64,000 nucleotides of DNA from Phallusia mammillata. Taxonomy: Eukaryota > Chordata > Ascidiacea > Phlebobranchia > Ascidiidae. The first letter of the stretch is position 1; each line of letters opens with the position of its first letter. A program made the translations under genes and the position numbers. A model generated the notes under the pieces. The model saw only the letters and a program-made list of their open reading frames with translations, was not told where the DNA came from and searched no databases. The stretch covers positions 62,180 through 126,179 of the forward strand of contig QLIY01000400.1 of assembly GCA_003260075.1 (NCBI GenBank), given 5' to 3'. This document shows, one piece after another, positions 19,281 to 64,000 of the stretch.

Positions 19281-19281
<1 letters not shown>
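19214..19281 (+). promoter_or_regulatory. Two CRE-type octamers beside the channel start codon
   Basis: TGACGTCA occurs exactly at 19214-19221 and 19274-19281, the second overlapping the A of the start codon. A half-related tgacgtaa lies at 19258-19265. TGACGTCA is the CREB/ATF consensus. Whether this is promoter, 5' UTR or a trans-splice acceptor region (tttttcag ends at 19232) cannot be told. Confidence 0.4.
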
Positions 19282-51366
<32,085 letters not shown>

Positions 51367-51838
51367 CCCGCGGGACGGGAAACAGCATGCATTAAGCTTA
51401 TGTTGGATCGGTCGCGGGTTTTTCAGATCCCTGGCACAAAGTAGGGCGATTTCGGATGCCAGCAGCAGCAACGGCGGCGATTCGGACGATGGTTTCCGGC
51501 GCAAAACCGACTGTTTCCTTGTGAGAATGTATTACTTGTAAGATTTCTCGTGCTCGTCAATATCCTTGTGTATTTCAGCGAACAAAAAGTTTCAAATTAT
51601 TGATCAACAACATGTTTCTGCCACCACCAGATCAATGCAGTCCACTGCAATGAACAATGTTTCCCCCTAACCTAAAGCCCGCGATCAAAATACTTGCAAT
51701 GTTCACTCGGCTCGGTCGGTGCAACACCTACCGGCCAAATCTTGTTGTTTTTTCTTCGCTCTGATGACGTATCCCATTCAGTGTTGGTAACTCTTGTACA
51801 AAAACAGATTGATATTATTCCTGTGTCTTAATTGAGCG

Positions 51839-51844
51839 AATAAA
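51839..51844 (+). terminator. Poly(A) signal AATAAA of the channel gene
   Basis: The first AATAAA after the stop codon, about 470 bases downstream. The next gene ends on the other strand at 52348. Confidence 0.6.
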
Positions 51845-51879
51845 TACTCATACTCGTGACAAACTCCTATCTGATGTAT

Positions 51880-52340
51880 TCCTGTCTACACACAACGTAC
51901 ACTGAGGACCACTGTGAGCAACATTAGATGTGCACGCTGTGGCCACACACAAGTTTATGTGCAGCATAGATTTTTATGTGTCTGGGCATACACACAAGCT
52001 CCCTGAAAACACGGAGGACCACTGTGAGCAACATTAGATGCTGTGGCCACACACCAGTTCATGGACTACATATATTTCCCTTATCTTCCCACAAACAACA
52101 TAGCATATGACTTTTTATAACGTTTTCTTGTCTTGATATTTAAATTTTAAAACTGTAGCTCAGCGAGGGTAATTAGTTTTTCCTAACAGAGCTTAGTGGC
52201 AGAGACATATGCCTACTTGAAGCTAGAAACACTGCAACATATATAACTTGCAAACTTTGTATTGCACGAGTAAATAATGCCACACAATATTTCGGTGTAT
52301 GCGGCAGCGAATAATCTTGCAACAGCCGGGTTATATCTAT
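51880..52340. other. Convergent spacer between channel and EXOC2 3' ends
   Basis: Holds two direct copies of a block containing cggaggaccactgtgagcaa (about 51902-51960 and 52015-52070). No gene is seen. The EXOC2 3' UTR must lie here, but I see no clear AATAAA on the - strand. Confidence 0.6.
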
Positions 52341-52347
52341 TATTTCT

Positions 52348-55300
52348 TCATCCTACTGCTTCTAATGATCTGAGCTGGAACAAAAGTCGACTCTTGAACC
52401 TGACAATGAGTTCATCCAGAGTTCTGAAACAAATCAACATTTGTTGGGAAATGTTAAACATGAAATCACGTTATATAAGTTATTACCTTCGCTCCAAACT
52501 GTTCGTTAACTGCGGCAGAATCGCTAGAGCCGCAGAAAAACTCTTGCTGAAAAGTAAAATACAAAAATAAGCTGCTAGACCAGTGGTTCTTAACCTTTTT
52601 GGTGTGGTTTCCCACTAAAGTAAATCACCAAGTTCGAATTCCCCCCTCTGTTATTCTTATAATGATGTTTTGTGCCCAACGTTAACAAAAAAAATATTCT
52701 TTAATCGAAATAATTGAAGCGAAGCGATTTGGTAAAGGTATACTGCAATCTTATTGAGTTTGAATAGTTATTTCATGAGAAAGTAAAATCGTGGGGAATT
52801 TTGAAAAATCTTATATGCTTGCGTTAGTCATTTATTGCATCACAATCAACAGATCAAATGCATATATTCGCGAACAATAACAAAGTCATTGATACTTTTA
52901 GTAATTTCTGTGACGTAACAAACGATTTTTGAATTTTTATGCGCCCTGTAAAACTAGGTGATCTTAATCTTACATGTTGTTGCGGAAAATATTGTATTAA
53001 ATTAATTTTCAACGGTTAATTTCAACCCACGGGCCCGAGTTTGGTGACTTCTGACTCACATTATTTCCCTCTAAAATCATTAAATTTCCCACTAGTGGGA
53101 AATTTCCCACCGGTTAAGAACCACTGTACTAGACTAAAGCAATTGCATTTTCTGCAAATTTATGATCTAATCTGTTGCATTTACTACCATACCTATAACC
53201 TACTTTTCAACACCAGCCGAACGTATCCTAAAAAGTACGAACGGCCAGAGGATTTGTAGATTAAAAATATATTCGATTTAAAACGTTTAGCAAGCTGAAA
53301 ACCCATAAAAACCCGAATAGTGAAAACTAAACAATGATTTTTTCGAAATTAGAAACAGGTTTTTCAATGACTTTGTTTCACAAGATATGCAGGAACGACA
53401 ACTTATTTTAGCAAATTATTTGTTTGTTTAACTTACTCGGAGTCGCGTGTTGCGAAGGAAACGGTGGCTTGTTGTATTGTTTCTATGTCGAGGCGCGCCT
53501 GCAGCGAACCGTTCACACCGATACGCGTAACGCACTCCACCAGGCGGAGCAGCTCGTCGGCAACAGCTTGAATTACGTCGGTCATTACCCTGACAACGAG
53601 CGCCGGGCAAATTGAGTAAACCTGAAAAAAAAACATATGTCAAATTACAGTGTCGACGCCCTTTTGAAAAAAATCGTGGATTAACGGTTGTGCAATAAAT
53701 GTTTGTTACTACGCGATATTTTTGGCCAAGTCGTTTATAGATACTTTAGCATAATGACCCATTGCCAAATTAGTTCATACCTCTGAATGAATTGTAATGA
53801 TTGACATCAACGCTGTTTTGATGTAGGGACGGACATCTGAAACATAAACACAGCTTAAAAATTACTGCTCTAAATAAAACCAAAGCCACTATAGATAGCT
53901 TGAGATTTCTGAGCGCAGTAGCGTCCCCTACCAGATGGTTTAAGGCAATTATTCCAGTCGAAATTGCCCGCGTACATTCCTGGCTCCAGAGCGCCCGTCA
54001 GCGGTTCCACGCGATGTTCCAAGTAGGCGTCAAACAGTTTCTTGTCCAACTCAGCTGTAGCTGATTCACAAGTCTGAAGGAAAAGCAATGTATGTAACTT
54101 GGATATATGACTTTTCCAATAGAATGTTTCACTATTAACAGTTTTGGTTCTAAGCTTATCCAGGAACCTCTGAGATCATGTCAGAAAAAGACAATATTTT
54201 TTAGAAGAAATTCATGTTTTGTTTTTACAGGGTATGTACATCCTGCATAAAAGTCAAATAGAAACCGAAAAACTGTCAGGATTCTAGAAAGCTTATGTTC
54301 ATGCATTCGCTTAACTAGAATAGAGAACTATTTTGCCAAACAGCCTGTTAAACCTCATATGAATGAAAACCAGCTTACTTATTTCCAACAGCCTTATATT
54401 GTAAACAAAAGCTATCCCAACCTGTTCGGTGACCTCCACATTAGGAAAGTCAAGTTCCTTAAATTGTTGCAATAATGGAGCGATCAGATTGGTTGTTGTG
54501 TGAAAAAGATTGCTGATGCCAATTATCAGTCGCTGTTCCTGCAAGAAAATATGTGTTATTTTTATATGTTTAAAGTAACAAAGATATGTCTTCTTACTAA
54601 TGGAGGTGGCGTTTCAGATGCAAGTTTGCCGGTATCAGATTCAATTTCATCCAGAAATGAAGCTCGCTCAATACAAGAAGTAAAAACCTGCGCAGACAAT
54701 AATTTCATGTTAACAAGTTGTTGTGACAAGCACGAGTTTTCAGCTTTTTTGCCAGAGAACATTTTTTTTAAATAACGTTTAATTCTAATGTAATATTACA
54801 ACATAGAGTTTCTCGAACAAGCAAGACTAATGAATTTGACATTTATGACACAATTTACAACTATAAAACAGTTTTTTGGTGTGTGGAAGCTGTTAAAAAA
54901 CTGACAAGTGGGGAAAAAGTTTGGGAAATTTTGTTAGAGATGAAACAAGAGACTGTGAAAATCAGATCCGCAAGAATTTTTAACAACGACATATAAAGCA
55001 CAATTTCTCACCAGAAACAGGTTTGTGAGTAATTGTGAAATTCTGCTTTGCACAGCAAGTCTCGCAAACACAGGTTCTTCTCCTGGAAGGGATTGTAGTA
55101 AATCTCGAACAACTGCCAACAATTCCTGAACCAGTGTGTTGAACTGTGATGGCTGGAAGACAATAAATGTTGTAAACTACTGGTAGAAACAACCTTGAAA
55201 CTACGAAGATTCAACAGAAAGCAGGCCTGTTTTTTAATATTTGTCTATTGATATTATATCGTTTTGGGCCATGGACCACCGGCCCAGTAAAAACAATATC

Positions 55301-57708
55301 ATGGACCATTTCATTTTTGGCAAGATCGAAGTACGCATACAAAACAACCATTTGGGCTTGAATTATAATTCTGTAAAACCGATTTTCAAGAAGTGAGATA
55401 CAATTGTTAACAGCTAACATTTTGATGCTCTTTCAACATGTAAAATGCAATCATTTCTAGTCCATTACTAAATTTAGTGGACATCCTGTGGACCACCCAA
55501 TATGTCATCATGGACCACAGTTGAGTACTACTGTTATAAGAGCTCTGTTTATCATGAAAGAAATCCTCCCCAAAAATCATTGACTGTCTGTTTAGTTGAA
55601 TAGTTTTGTGCAATTGTTAGTCTAATAGACTAAAAAAGTTTCTTGTGTCAGCATTAGTAAAATATTCTGGTACAGAACAGTGCTGTTGGCATTGATATTA
55701 GAAACAGCAACACTATCCTTAGTATGTTTAATTACCAGTTGTGTAACTCCCTTGTTGCTGACTTTCCAATCTTCCTTTAATCTCAATGCACGGACATCTG
55801 CAACACAGTTAAAACCTGCCTCAAACTTTTTTTTAATTGTGGATCACTTCAGCAAGTTTCAAGGCTATGCATTTTCACTAATGCAGTAAGGTTCAAACAT
55901 GTTTTGAGTAATCATAGATCAACCTAATTAGTTTAGGAAAAATGTACTTGCCAAACAATTACCTTCCATTGCCTCGCTAAGGAATGTGCTGAGTGATAAC
56001 ACTCGCATGTCATGAATAACATCTTTAAGAGATTGTAAAGTTCCGTGAGGCAAACTCAACTGGGACAGTTCACTAAGTGCTTGTCTGTTAAAACAAAAAC
56101 AAAAAACTCTGGAGTGTAAAAATATATATTGACAGTATATACAAAAAACTTATTGTTTTTGTTACGGGGTCAGTGACCTGAATTATAGCTTGGCCTCTTA
56201 CGGCTAGCTGTATTGGGTAACGATTTTTCTTTGGGAATCAAAACAACCAAATCAGAATTAAAACACAAACTATTTTACAAGAGCTGATGTACCTGAAACT
56301 TAAATTATTACAATCAACAGTAAAGTTAGAAAAGCTTGCGAAATGGGCTTATGTTAAAACTAAATTAAAAGTTTTTGGTTGAAACTCACCTCACAGATCT
56401 GACACAATCAGATAGAACTGTAGCAGGTAGAGGGATTTCTCCTGGCCAGACTCCGTACGATTCTCTTTCGTTGATGTCCTCTTCGTCTTCTTCCTCTACA
56501 TGGAGCGTTGCTGGGAGGAATGCAGCTCGGAGCAAGTTCACAAACAGGATCACTGTGTCCCGGAGCAAACTCTGCATCATAAGAGGATGTTACATCACCA
56601 TCTGTGGCAACAGTCATTGTGAAAAGCAACAAAAACAAGGCTGTTTAATACATTTGCCAGAAGAGCTCTATAAACTTGTTTAATATCGTGCTTGTTACTT
56701 CAGGGAAAATAAAGTTTTGACCTCAATCTTGGTTACAAGCATTTTTTCCTTAGGCAATATTGTGTACTAAGTACACATCCTTTGGCATATGCATGCAAAT
56801 GACAAACCACTTGCACAACAAAAACAAGGCTGAATAAATGTGCAGTTTATTCTATTTGTCACATTAGTTCTGAGAAATATATAGGGTTTTAAACTGCATT
56901 CCTGTTTTCAAGCATTTTACTATTCAGGCAATATTGTGTGCTAAAGTGATATCTTATGGAATAGGTGGCAGAAATGACAAACCACTTGCATAGAATTTGC
57001 AGAAATTCTATGCACCTACAAAATTGAACCCAACCTTCATTTGTTTGTAATTCTTTGATGCTGCTTCCTTTAGCTTTTCCACATCTGACGACTTTTCACC
57101 AGTCTCACTCAGGATAACTCCCGTCGAGTAATGTTTCCATAAATGCCAGTGCTCAGGAATTTGGCTCACTGCAATGTTTGTAAGCTCCTGCAAAAACAAG
57201 AGAGTTGTTAATTTTAGGACATATTACTTAGTAATAAGTTCAAGTGTCATACATGTCATACATCGTTATTTCACTAAAAGTCCATCTGTAAAATATGCCT
57301 GAACTTAGCCTCCTGGGATTTTACAAGGTTTTAAGATTCTTTAACAAACTTTTTTACACATTTCAATAGATAAAGTACAGTTTTCCAATATTTTGTGAAT
57401 CTATTAGAAATTTATAATACCTGAAGATATTGTTCACAAACTTGAACCTTTCCTTGTTCATCATTTTCGTTGGCACATTTTGAAGCTGTGAGAAGTAGAT
57501 AAATTTAGTCTACTTGTAATCACAAGATGCCGGTGTCAATAAAATACAAGGGCTAATAACACTAAATCATAAAGGCAGTACTGTTCTGCAAAACACAGAA
57601 AATAATACCTTGTTCAAGATATTTGTCCTTGCATTTTAACATGGTCTCTTGAATCCATCCATGCTGATGCACGAGACATTCCCAGGCAGGATCTCCTACA
57701 TCGCCAAG

Positions 57709-57739
<31 letters not shown>

Positions 57740-60186
57740 CAGTACTGTTCTGCAAAACACAGAAAATAATACCTTGTTCAAGATATATGTCCTTGCATTT
57801 TAACATGGTCTCTTGAATCCATCCATGCTGATGGACGAGACATTCCCAGGCAGGATCTCCTACATCGCCAAGTCCGAGGAGATATCGAATCAACATTTTT
57901 TGTTTTGTAAGTGGAGCAGGAAGTTCTTGCACTTCTTGTTTAAGCTGGACCCGGAAATTCTCAATGCGATTTTCCACTTCATTGTAAACTGAAAATCATG
58001 GGCTAAACTTAGAACATTTGAGTATTTTAATGAAAATGTAAGTTCACATGTGGCCGTACGGCTGCAGGTTGTACGCCTTTAACTGAAACTTAACGCCTTG
58101 AGGAACGGTTTAATTACTATCGTTCCTGTTCATAACATATGAATTTTTGTTTATAAATTAAATTTCTGTAAATGTCTGTTTAAATCATAGCTTTCACTAT
58201 GAAAAGTGGAAAAAATGTATTATAATTAGATAAAAATCTGACAAAATTCTACAATTTTGTTGAGTGTTCGTGGGTCGCATTGGAGGGTCATTGTAAACTG
58301 CAAACCATGGATTAAACTTAGAACTGAATTGTTTACATATTAACTGTGTGTAGTATATTATAAATCACGAGTTACTAGAGACTCTGAAAGATGGAGACAA
58401 CAGTCACATATAAAAACAGACTGAAATGTTCACATGCATATGTAAGTATACTGTTGCTGCCAGGCATAATGTATCAACAAAACATTAGCTCTTTCGGCAG
58501 TTTTTATTTTAATATGTGAAACAAAAAACTGCCCGAAGAGCTAAAATTTTGTTGATGCATATGTAAGGTTTATAGGTACTTTACCTCTTTTAAAAACCCC
58601 AACATCTGTGTCAGAAAATAATGATTTTGCTTTCTCGTAGTCATTTATAACAACCCCATAATCTCCTTTTTGTATGTTCCTTTCAATGCTCAATGGCAGG
58701 TTGAACAGAAACTGCAAAATCAATTTTATGGTTATAACAAATTATGCAATGTTATTTTAACCATTACCTTAAATCGCTGAAGAACATTCAGAGTATTTCT
58801 AATCGAATCAGCACGGTCTTTGGATTGCAGAACAGTATCAAACAGTTCACTCGCTTTTTCACTAGCCTCTGGTAAAATAACCCATTAATTTCTACACTGT
58901 TATGCTAAACAAAAAACAACCACCAACCATTTAATGTAGCTTCCAGTTTATCTGTAATATTCCCATTACTACCACCAATGTCGTCCTTCAACATTTTGTG
59001 ATGAATGTCTGTAATTAAATAAATGCTGACAGTTAAAATATTTGTACACAGTAACCACATGTTTCAGTACTGATGACATACTTGAAAGGGTTTCATGCAC
59101 TTCAAAAAAGACTGGTAAGCTGTCTTTAACATGATTTAGCGGAGCATTGTTGGTGTTTCGGTTTGCTTTTCTCTTCATGTATGCATGACCATCCTAAAAT
59201 CGTCCAACAGTTTAACACTTAGAATTATATATGTATGTTATTTGGTATTTTTACCTTTAGTTTGTTGAAGGGCGTATTCTTATGACGTTCAAGCAAAAAC
59301 CACGATGGCACGAAGTTTTCATCTGTTGGATCAGGGCTCCCTTTCACAAACATTTCAGCCAACTGCATGTGGGCTTGTGTTTTATTTCTGTAAAATACAT
59401 AGAAACTCATAGGGACGGAAATCTGCAGTTACAAGCAAAAGCAAACCCATCACCAACATTTTTTTCCACTTTTTACGTTCATTTTGGCCGTTATTTCTGT
59501 CAGCACAAATAAATAAATAAATACCCCAAGTCCTCAGAGTTCAAACCGAGTGGGTCAGTCCTAAGAGACAGCGTAGCAGTTTTCTGTGTCCGATCCAATC
59601 TCTGATCAACATATTCAGTCTCATCTACCCATACTGGGGAACTTTCAAGGGGACCTTTACCATAATATTTATTTTCAATGTTTTACTATGTTTTGACTAT
59701 TTGTCAGGAATGCTTACCAACTCTTTTGGGTTTTAGTCCAGTAAAATGTACAGTACATGTCCCGGTGCCACCACTTCTTGTGATGACAACAATATCACCT
59801 TTTCCCACCCCAGTGGAAGAGCGACAAATCAATTTTGAGGTTGACACCCATTCAACTGTCATTGAACAGTTTCTTCCACAGATGGCAACACCTGCATTAG
59901 ATTATATCTAAATTCCTTCATTTGGTCAAAAAGGATAAATATGAAATCCTGTTTATGGATTAAGGTTTATAGTTTAGCTGTAATTTTTTTTGTGCAAGAA
60001 GTTTTGTACAAGTCAAAATCACCAGCTTCAGGAAAACTTTTGTATTCTAAACAACATTGTTTTATGTCAAGACTTCTTACCTATAATATCATTTTGGTTA
60101 TTGCCAAGGTTCTCTCCTCGAATAGTTACTCTAGTTCCAGGTGAACCCTCTTTGGGTGCTATTCCAGTTACAACAGGTGGTGGCAT
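52348..60186 (-). CDS. EXOC2: Exocyst complex component 2 (Sec5), 22 coding exons
   Basis: A subunit of the exocyst, which tethers secretory vesicles to the plasma membrane and is a target of Ral GTPases. Exons in coding order: 60186-60081, 59891-59718, 59654-59525, 59387-59255, 59193-59082, 59008-58928, 58868-58768, 58711-58585, 57988-57773, 57485-57421, 57187-57035, 56571-56390, 56084-55963, 55797-55736, 55152-55012, 54687-54598, 54538-54422, 54073-53932, 53836-53781, 53621-53437, 52546-52487, 52423-52348. All phases agree and total 876 residues plus stop (vertebrate forms are about 920). Hallmarks: N-terminal TIG domain, LNVLQRFK then [27 protein letters not shown], and near the C-terminus [12 protein letters not shown] and [10 protein letters not shown]. 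The start ATG has an in-frame TAG 15 bases upstream. Confidence 0.96.
52581..53126. mobile_element. hAT-type element in the penultimate EXOC2 coding-exon intron
   Basis: Termini CAGTGGTTCTTAACC and GGTTAAGAACCACTG are perfect inverted repeats. Target-site duplication is TGCTAGAC/TACTAGAC (7 of 8), at 52573-52580 and 53127-53134. It is 546 bases with no transposase and lies between the exons at 52546 and 53437. Confidence 0.92.
55265..55530. repeat. Repeat copy related to the hAT element at 32884
   Basis: Shares gaagtgagatacaatt, catggaccat and gcatacaaaaca-like blocks with 32974-33100, and ends ttgagtactactg, a decayed hAT terminus. It lies in the EXOC2 intron between exons 14 and 15. Confidence 0.6.
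56735..57000. repeat. Diverged tandem duplication in an EXOC2 intron
   Basis: About 56735-56815 and 56912-56995 share caatattgtgt and gacaaaccacttgcat blocks. There is no G-run between them, so this one looks like a real, older duplication. Confidence 0.55.
57575..57872. repeat. Duplicated block around a 30-base C-run, with partial EXOC2 exon 9
   Basis: 57575-57708 and 57739-57872 are near-identical and are separated by C at 57709-57738. The left copy (57609-57708) is a truncated EXOC2 exon 9; the right one (57773-57988) is complete. This is the only filler run made of C. Confidence 0.88.
58330..58565. repeat. Interspersed repeat with a near-palindrome
   Basis: The left part (tcacgagttactagagactc...agatggagac) matches copies at 5035-5100 and 45820-45870. 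The right part (58470-58560) is a near-palindrome with arms around tagctctttcggcagttttt. It lies in EXOC2 intron 8. Confidence 0.6.
59525..60186 (-). CDS. EXOC2 exons 1-3: TIG domain and following loop
   Basis: Begins [20 protein letters not shown], then [23 protein letters not shown] and [11 protein letters not shown], the Ig-like TIG (IPT) fold that binds active Ral in mammals. Exon 3 ([15 protein letters not shown]) continues into the linker. The donor of exon 3 overlaps a GGG, and the phase fixes it at 59525. Confidence 0.92.
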
Positions 60187-62006
60187 GATTCTTTTCAACT
60201 ACAATCCAAACTAAAACCAAAAAAGAAACTATTTCTGCTGTACACATTGGTTAAAAATACATACAGTCCCTTTTATGAGGTGCTGTTTTAGGCGGATAAT
60301 ATTTGCAAGTTCTTTAAACTAAACAATAAATAAATGTCAGCCTAAAATTAAATCTTGCAACGATTTGTGTTTGTCAAGTGTCAACATTGTAATTTTGCAA
60401 ATGTTAAAAATAGCCAAAATATCCGCCCCTTAAGAAAATAAAAATTTTAAAGCTGTGAACCGTGACGGAAGTCGTAGAACGTTTTGCAGACAACTTTTTT
60501 GTCAGAATTAGCCGTTTACATAAGTGTTGGAGTGTTTGTTAATTTAAGACGTTGACTGCTTTAAAATAAATTTATAGATACCATCTGAACAGTAGGATTG
60601 TTTTTCTGATCGCAATCGGTAATGTGTTAGTTTCCAAGTTGGATTTTCCGTTTTTGTAATGCGGGTTGCGTTGTTTATAGTTTTTCCTTGTTGGCTAAAA
60701 ACATTATTTGCAAACTATTTGGCCCGTTTACGCTGCAACTATTTTATGCTTTCAGAAAAGGCGGATGTTGCCTCCAAAGGTTTTGAACACCTATTTGTAT
60801 TGCTCAGTTAGTCGAAATACGACTTTTATTTTTGAAGATATTAATCATTACGGAAACAAAAACTTAATGGCTGAATTTTTTTTCCAGCTCTGCTTAAAGT
60901 TGTTTAAAAAAAAGAAGTTTATTGGGAAAACTTACTAACCGTTAAGGCAAAGTCATGATGAAAAAAAGTAATAGGTCGACCGTATGCAAGATTAAAACAA
61001 GATAAATCTGTCCAAGGCTTTACACCAGTAGCAGGAATAGTTTTGACTGACAATGGCGTGGGTGTGACGTGACAAGCACGACAATAAGCCTGTCCAAATT
61101 GGCCTTTGTGTATCTAATGTGCCTTAAAATAAGAAACGAAACAAGAAATAGCTGGTTAAAACTTGTCCAAAAAATGCGCATGGTGTTTTTAGCAACACTT
61201 TAAAATGATATCTTTAGGCAGCAGCCACGACAACATATTGCGGAAAACTAAAATATATGTTGGGTGACATGGTTTTGTGGTTTGAACAAGACTTTTGCCT
61301 GTTCCGCTCCTGGCCGCAAGCTTTGAATCGCCCCGCGTTTGAAATTGTAATTATCTTGGTATTTAAGAGGCAAAGAGTCTTTATTGCTTGGGGCTTAAGG
61401 TCGTTTAAAAACCATGTCAGGTTACACAGTCGTAATTAGAACAGTGTGTGAATGAATACAAAGTCAGAAACTTGGATTTAGGATCACAACTTACGTGATG
61501 GACAGTGTGTTTTTGAGGTAAAATATTGTTTTGCATCTTTGTTGCAGTGCAAACCATCCAATATTGTAGAAATTGGAAAGTTTACATTTTGTTTGTGTAT
61601 GTGTAGCCTATGCTTTGCCACCAGCCTTTGATTGCAGGCTAGCTCTTATATGTATGCTGTGATAATTTATTTGTTTGCTGAGCAAAAAAGCTGGCTCTGA
61701 CTTTTTGCTCACATTGTTTAAAACCGTGAATAGTTTGCCTTATTTGTTTGCAGTTTGACAATATGTACATCGCTTTTAGGAGGCGTCGTTTTCCTAGTTT
61801 TTTTTTGCATATCATGTGCGATTTATTTTGTTTCAAGTCTGAACGACAAACCTGATGTAAATATTTATTTTCTTGTGGTATTTTAATCGTAAGTATGGCC
61901 GCAATAGGCTTAACTGTTTGTTGATAGGTTACATGTAAACATGCTGCAGCTTCTACCCAGAAGTTGGTTCATTAAAAAAACTCGTTAGGTGTCGCTTGTT
62001 TTGCAG
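60187..62006. other. Region upstream of EXOC2; no gene seen
   Basis: AT-rich, with short random-looking ORFs. The EXOC2 5' UTR and promoter should lie in the first part, but I see no defined element. Confidence 0.5.
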
Positions 62007-62071
62007 AATCAGCGAAAGATCCAGGAAGTGATTTCGGACAGACTTCAAAGTTTCATCACAAGGGACTCAAG
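62007..62071 (+). CDS. Candidate orphan exon, 21 codons
   Basis: Acceptor ttgttttgcag and donor gtacgt bracket a 65-base open segment reading NQRKIQEVISDRLQSFITRD. Composition differs from the AT-rich surroundings. I do not recognise the protein, and no partner exon was found before the window ends. It could be the start of a gene to the right. Confidence 0.35.
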
Positions 62072-64000
62072 GTACGTTTATGTTGTTTAGTTTTCCGTCA
62101 TCACGAGTCTGCTAAAAACATGTCAAAAAATTTACGCCTAATTACGCGCTGAACCAAAAACGTGTGGCTCAGTGACGTTATCACTAACTTAAAACTGGAC
62201 TCACATTGGAATTTTCGTGGCCAATACTGCTTCAAGGACGATGATTATCTTTGACAAGAGTTTTTTTGTGTTACGATCGGATTGAGTCCGTAAGTTCTCA
62301 AAAAAACTGGAGAAAATGTTCTTTGTCGTTTTGCTAAGGGTTGTGTGACGAATTGTGCGAGCAAAAATGCTGATAATAGCAGCTGAGTTGCGTGCGAAGA
62401 ACCCTGTGGGCTGACAAACAACCTGATAACTAGGTCAGAATGTAGGCCATATTTAGTAATCATAGTCTGCTTAAAAGTTTACACTTGGCAGGTTTCACAG
62501 TCGTTGTTATTAAAGATGGCATGATTGTAAAGCACAGATGTACTACCTAAAACCTAGCACTAGTTTAAACATCTACACTGGCAGCAAAATTTTTTTCAGG
62601 AATACTGTGTTAAAAACTATTTGTGCTGTATACATAAATTGCGTACGTGTAGCTTTGTGGTATATTATCTGTCGTGGAGCTCTGCACTTGGCGGCGCTGT
62701 GTTGGACATTTTTTTACGCGCCAAATCGATAAACTATATATTTTCTCCCACGTTTTGGCGTATGTTGATTGTTCGCCGGTGGCATATGGAATCCACGGTA
62801 TGGCACTCGTGATTTCTGTGACGTATCATTAGATTTAATCGCCAAACAGGATGACCGTTATCTCTCCTCATTAGCTTGGTAATGTTTGATTACTTAACAC
62901 ACAGAAAGTCGTGTCTTTGCGGGGCTCTCTCGTTGTCAGGTTCCTGTCAGTTGCAGGTCATGATTGAAGTTATCTCTTGATCACGCGCCTTTCCAAAACA
63001 CACGTCATACTGATCGTTACGGTGTTTTGAGTAGGGGACTTCCCGAATTTGGTGTTGTGTAGGTATCTAAACTGTTCGAGATATTTTTCACATATGATTG
63101 AGATCTTAGGTTTGAGGATCACAAACTCGGTCACTGTAAGGCTCGCAATATGACATGAGACATGATATACTTATATAAACAGTCAAAAATTTTATTTGGC
63201 CGTGAATTGGACTGTATTTTTTGTTCCCGATTTATTAAATACATAAAAAAGAAAGTCTGGTTTGAAATGAAATTAACCCAACAGTAGCAGTTTTCCGGTG
63301 ATTACTACTCTCAATATCAATATAATCAAAAACCCTGTGTATAAAACCCTATAGGCCAAACAGAATCAACCGTTGTTAAATATATACATCAGTTACTGTT
63401 GCTAAACACGTGGAAATCTAATATTCCTTTGTGTGGCGACAACCAAAGTCACATGACAGATATAGTTTTACTATTTCATTTGTCGTTCGTAAAAAAGTAT
63501 TAAAATACTACCAGAAACCTCCAATAGTATAACTTGCCATTTTAGGTGTCGATGTGTAATAAAATTTGGGTAATTCTCCACATCACTGCGTATTATAAGT
63601 TCCTGTTATGTTGATAAGCAATCAAATCTATGACTTAATGATGACTCGATCCTGGAGAATCACATCACGATTTTGACGGAAGCTTTAGCGGATTACTAAA
63701 GGATTCTGAGTATTGACTGAGTGTTATCTGTGTGCAGTTATGCGTAGTTTATGTTGTGGTTGAGCATAGGAATTCGATTTAATGGTAGTTTTACCGTCGT
63801 CATTGTCATCAGCGTTGCCGGTTTTGGGATCCTCAAACGACTTCAATGCCCTATTATACCAATTTAGGTTTTTGAATTTGTTGTGAGCGTCCCCATAATT
63901 TCAGACCAATTCCGAATTCTCCCTTTTTATAAATGTAAATGTGTCTTTGCATATGCATATGTTTTTGTCCGTTACAAGGGCTTTTTATGTATTAATTGGT
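62072..64000. other. Non-coding sequence to the window end
   Basis: No further exon with splice signals and family similarity was found. It could be a long intron if the exon at 62007-62071 is real. Confidence 0.5.

Noticed and set aside
52277-52570. 97-codon + strand ORF
   Set aside because: Shadow of the last two EXOC2 exons, which read in phase on the - strand.

Overview
The window is animal nuclear DNA, most likely from an ascidian tunicate close to Ciona. All three recognisable genes are split into many short exons with GT-AG introns. The central gene is a four-domain voltage-gated sodium channel with an ankyrin-binding motif (a chordate trait) and a U12-type AT-AC intron at the place known from vertebrate SCN genes. 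The species is inferred, not proven.

Layout. (1) 1-7194: the 3' half of NDUFS1 (complex I 75 kDa subunit), + strand, with its first half outside the window. (2) 7195-19280: about 12 kb with no gene I can support, holding a hAT element and many duplicated blocks around G-runs. (3) 19281-51366: a sodium channel gene (Nav1-like), + strand, 40 coding exon positions and roughly 2,300 residues. It has DEKA selectivity residues, an IFM inactivation motif, an IQ motif and a PPxY motif. Exon 6 exists in two versions that must be used one at a time. (4) 52348-60186: EXOC2/Sec5 (exocyst), - strand, 22 coding exons, 876 residues, phase-consistent throughout and convergent with the channel gene. (5) 60187-64000: upstream of EXOC2, with one candidate orphan exon.

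Assembly condition. There are 35 G-runs and one C-run. Most are 9-12 bases long and have diverged copies of the same sequence on both sides. This looks like unmerged haplotype or contig ends joined by filler. One 87-base run replaces part of the domain III pore loop, so the filler is not real sequence. Duplicated exons at these joins should not be annotated as extra exons.

The most interesting non-coding signals are hammerhead-ribozyme motifs in interspersed repeats (one with an intact core and closing helices at 33196-33247, - strand), hAT and Tigger-like elements with target-site duplications, and an intronic minisatellite of CRE-like octamers. The most interesting coding signal is the pair of alternative S3-S4 exons. 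The three genes have unrelated cell roles (respiration, excitability, exocytosis) and I see no sign that they act together.
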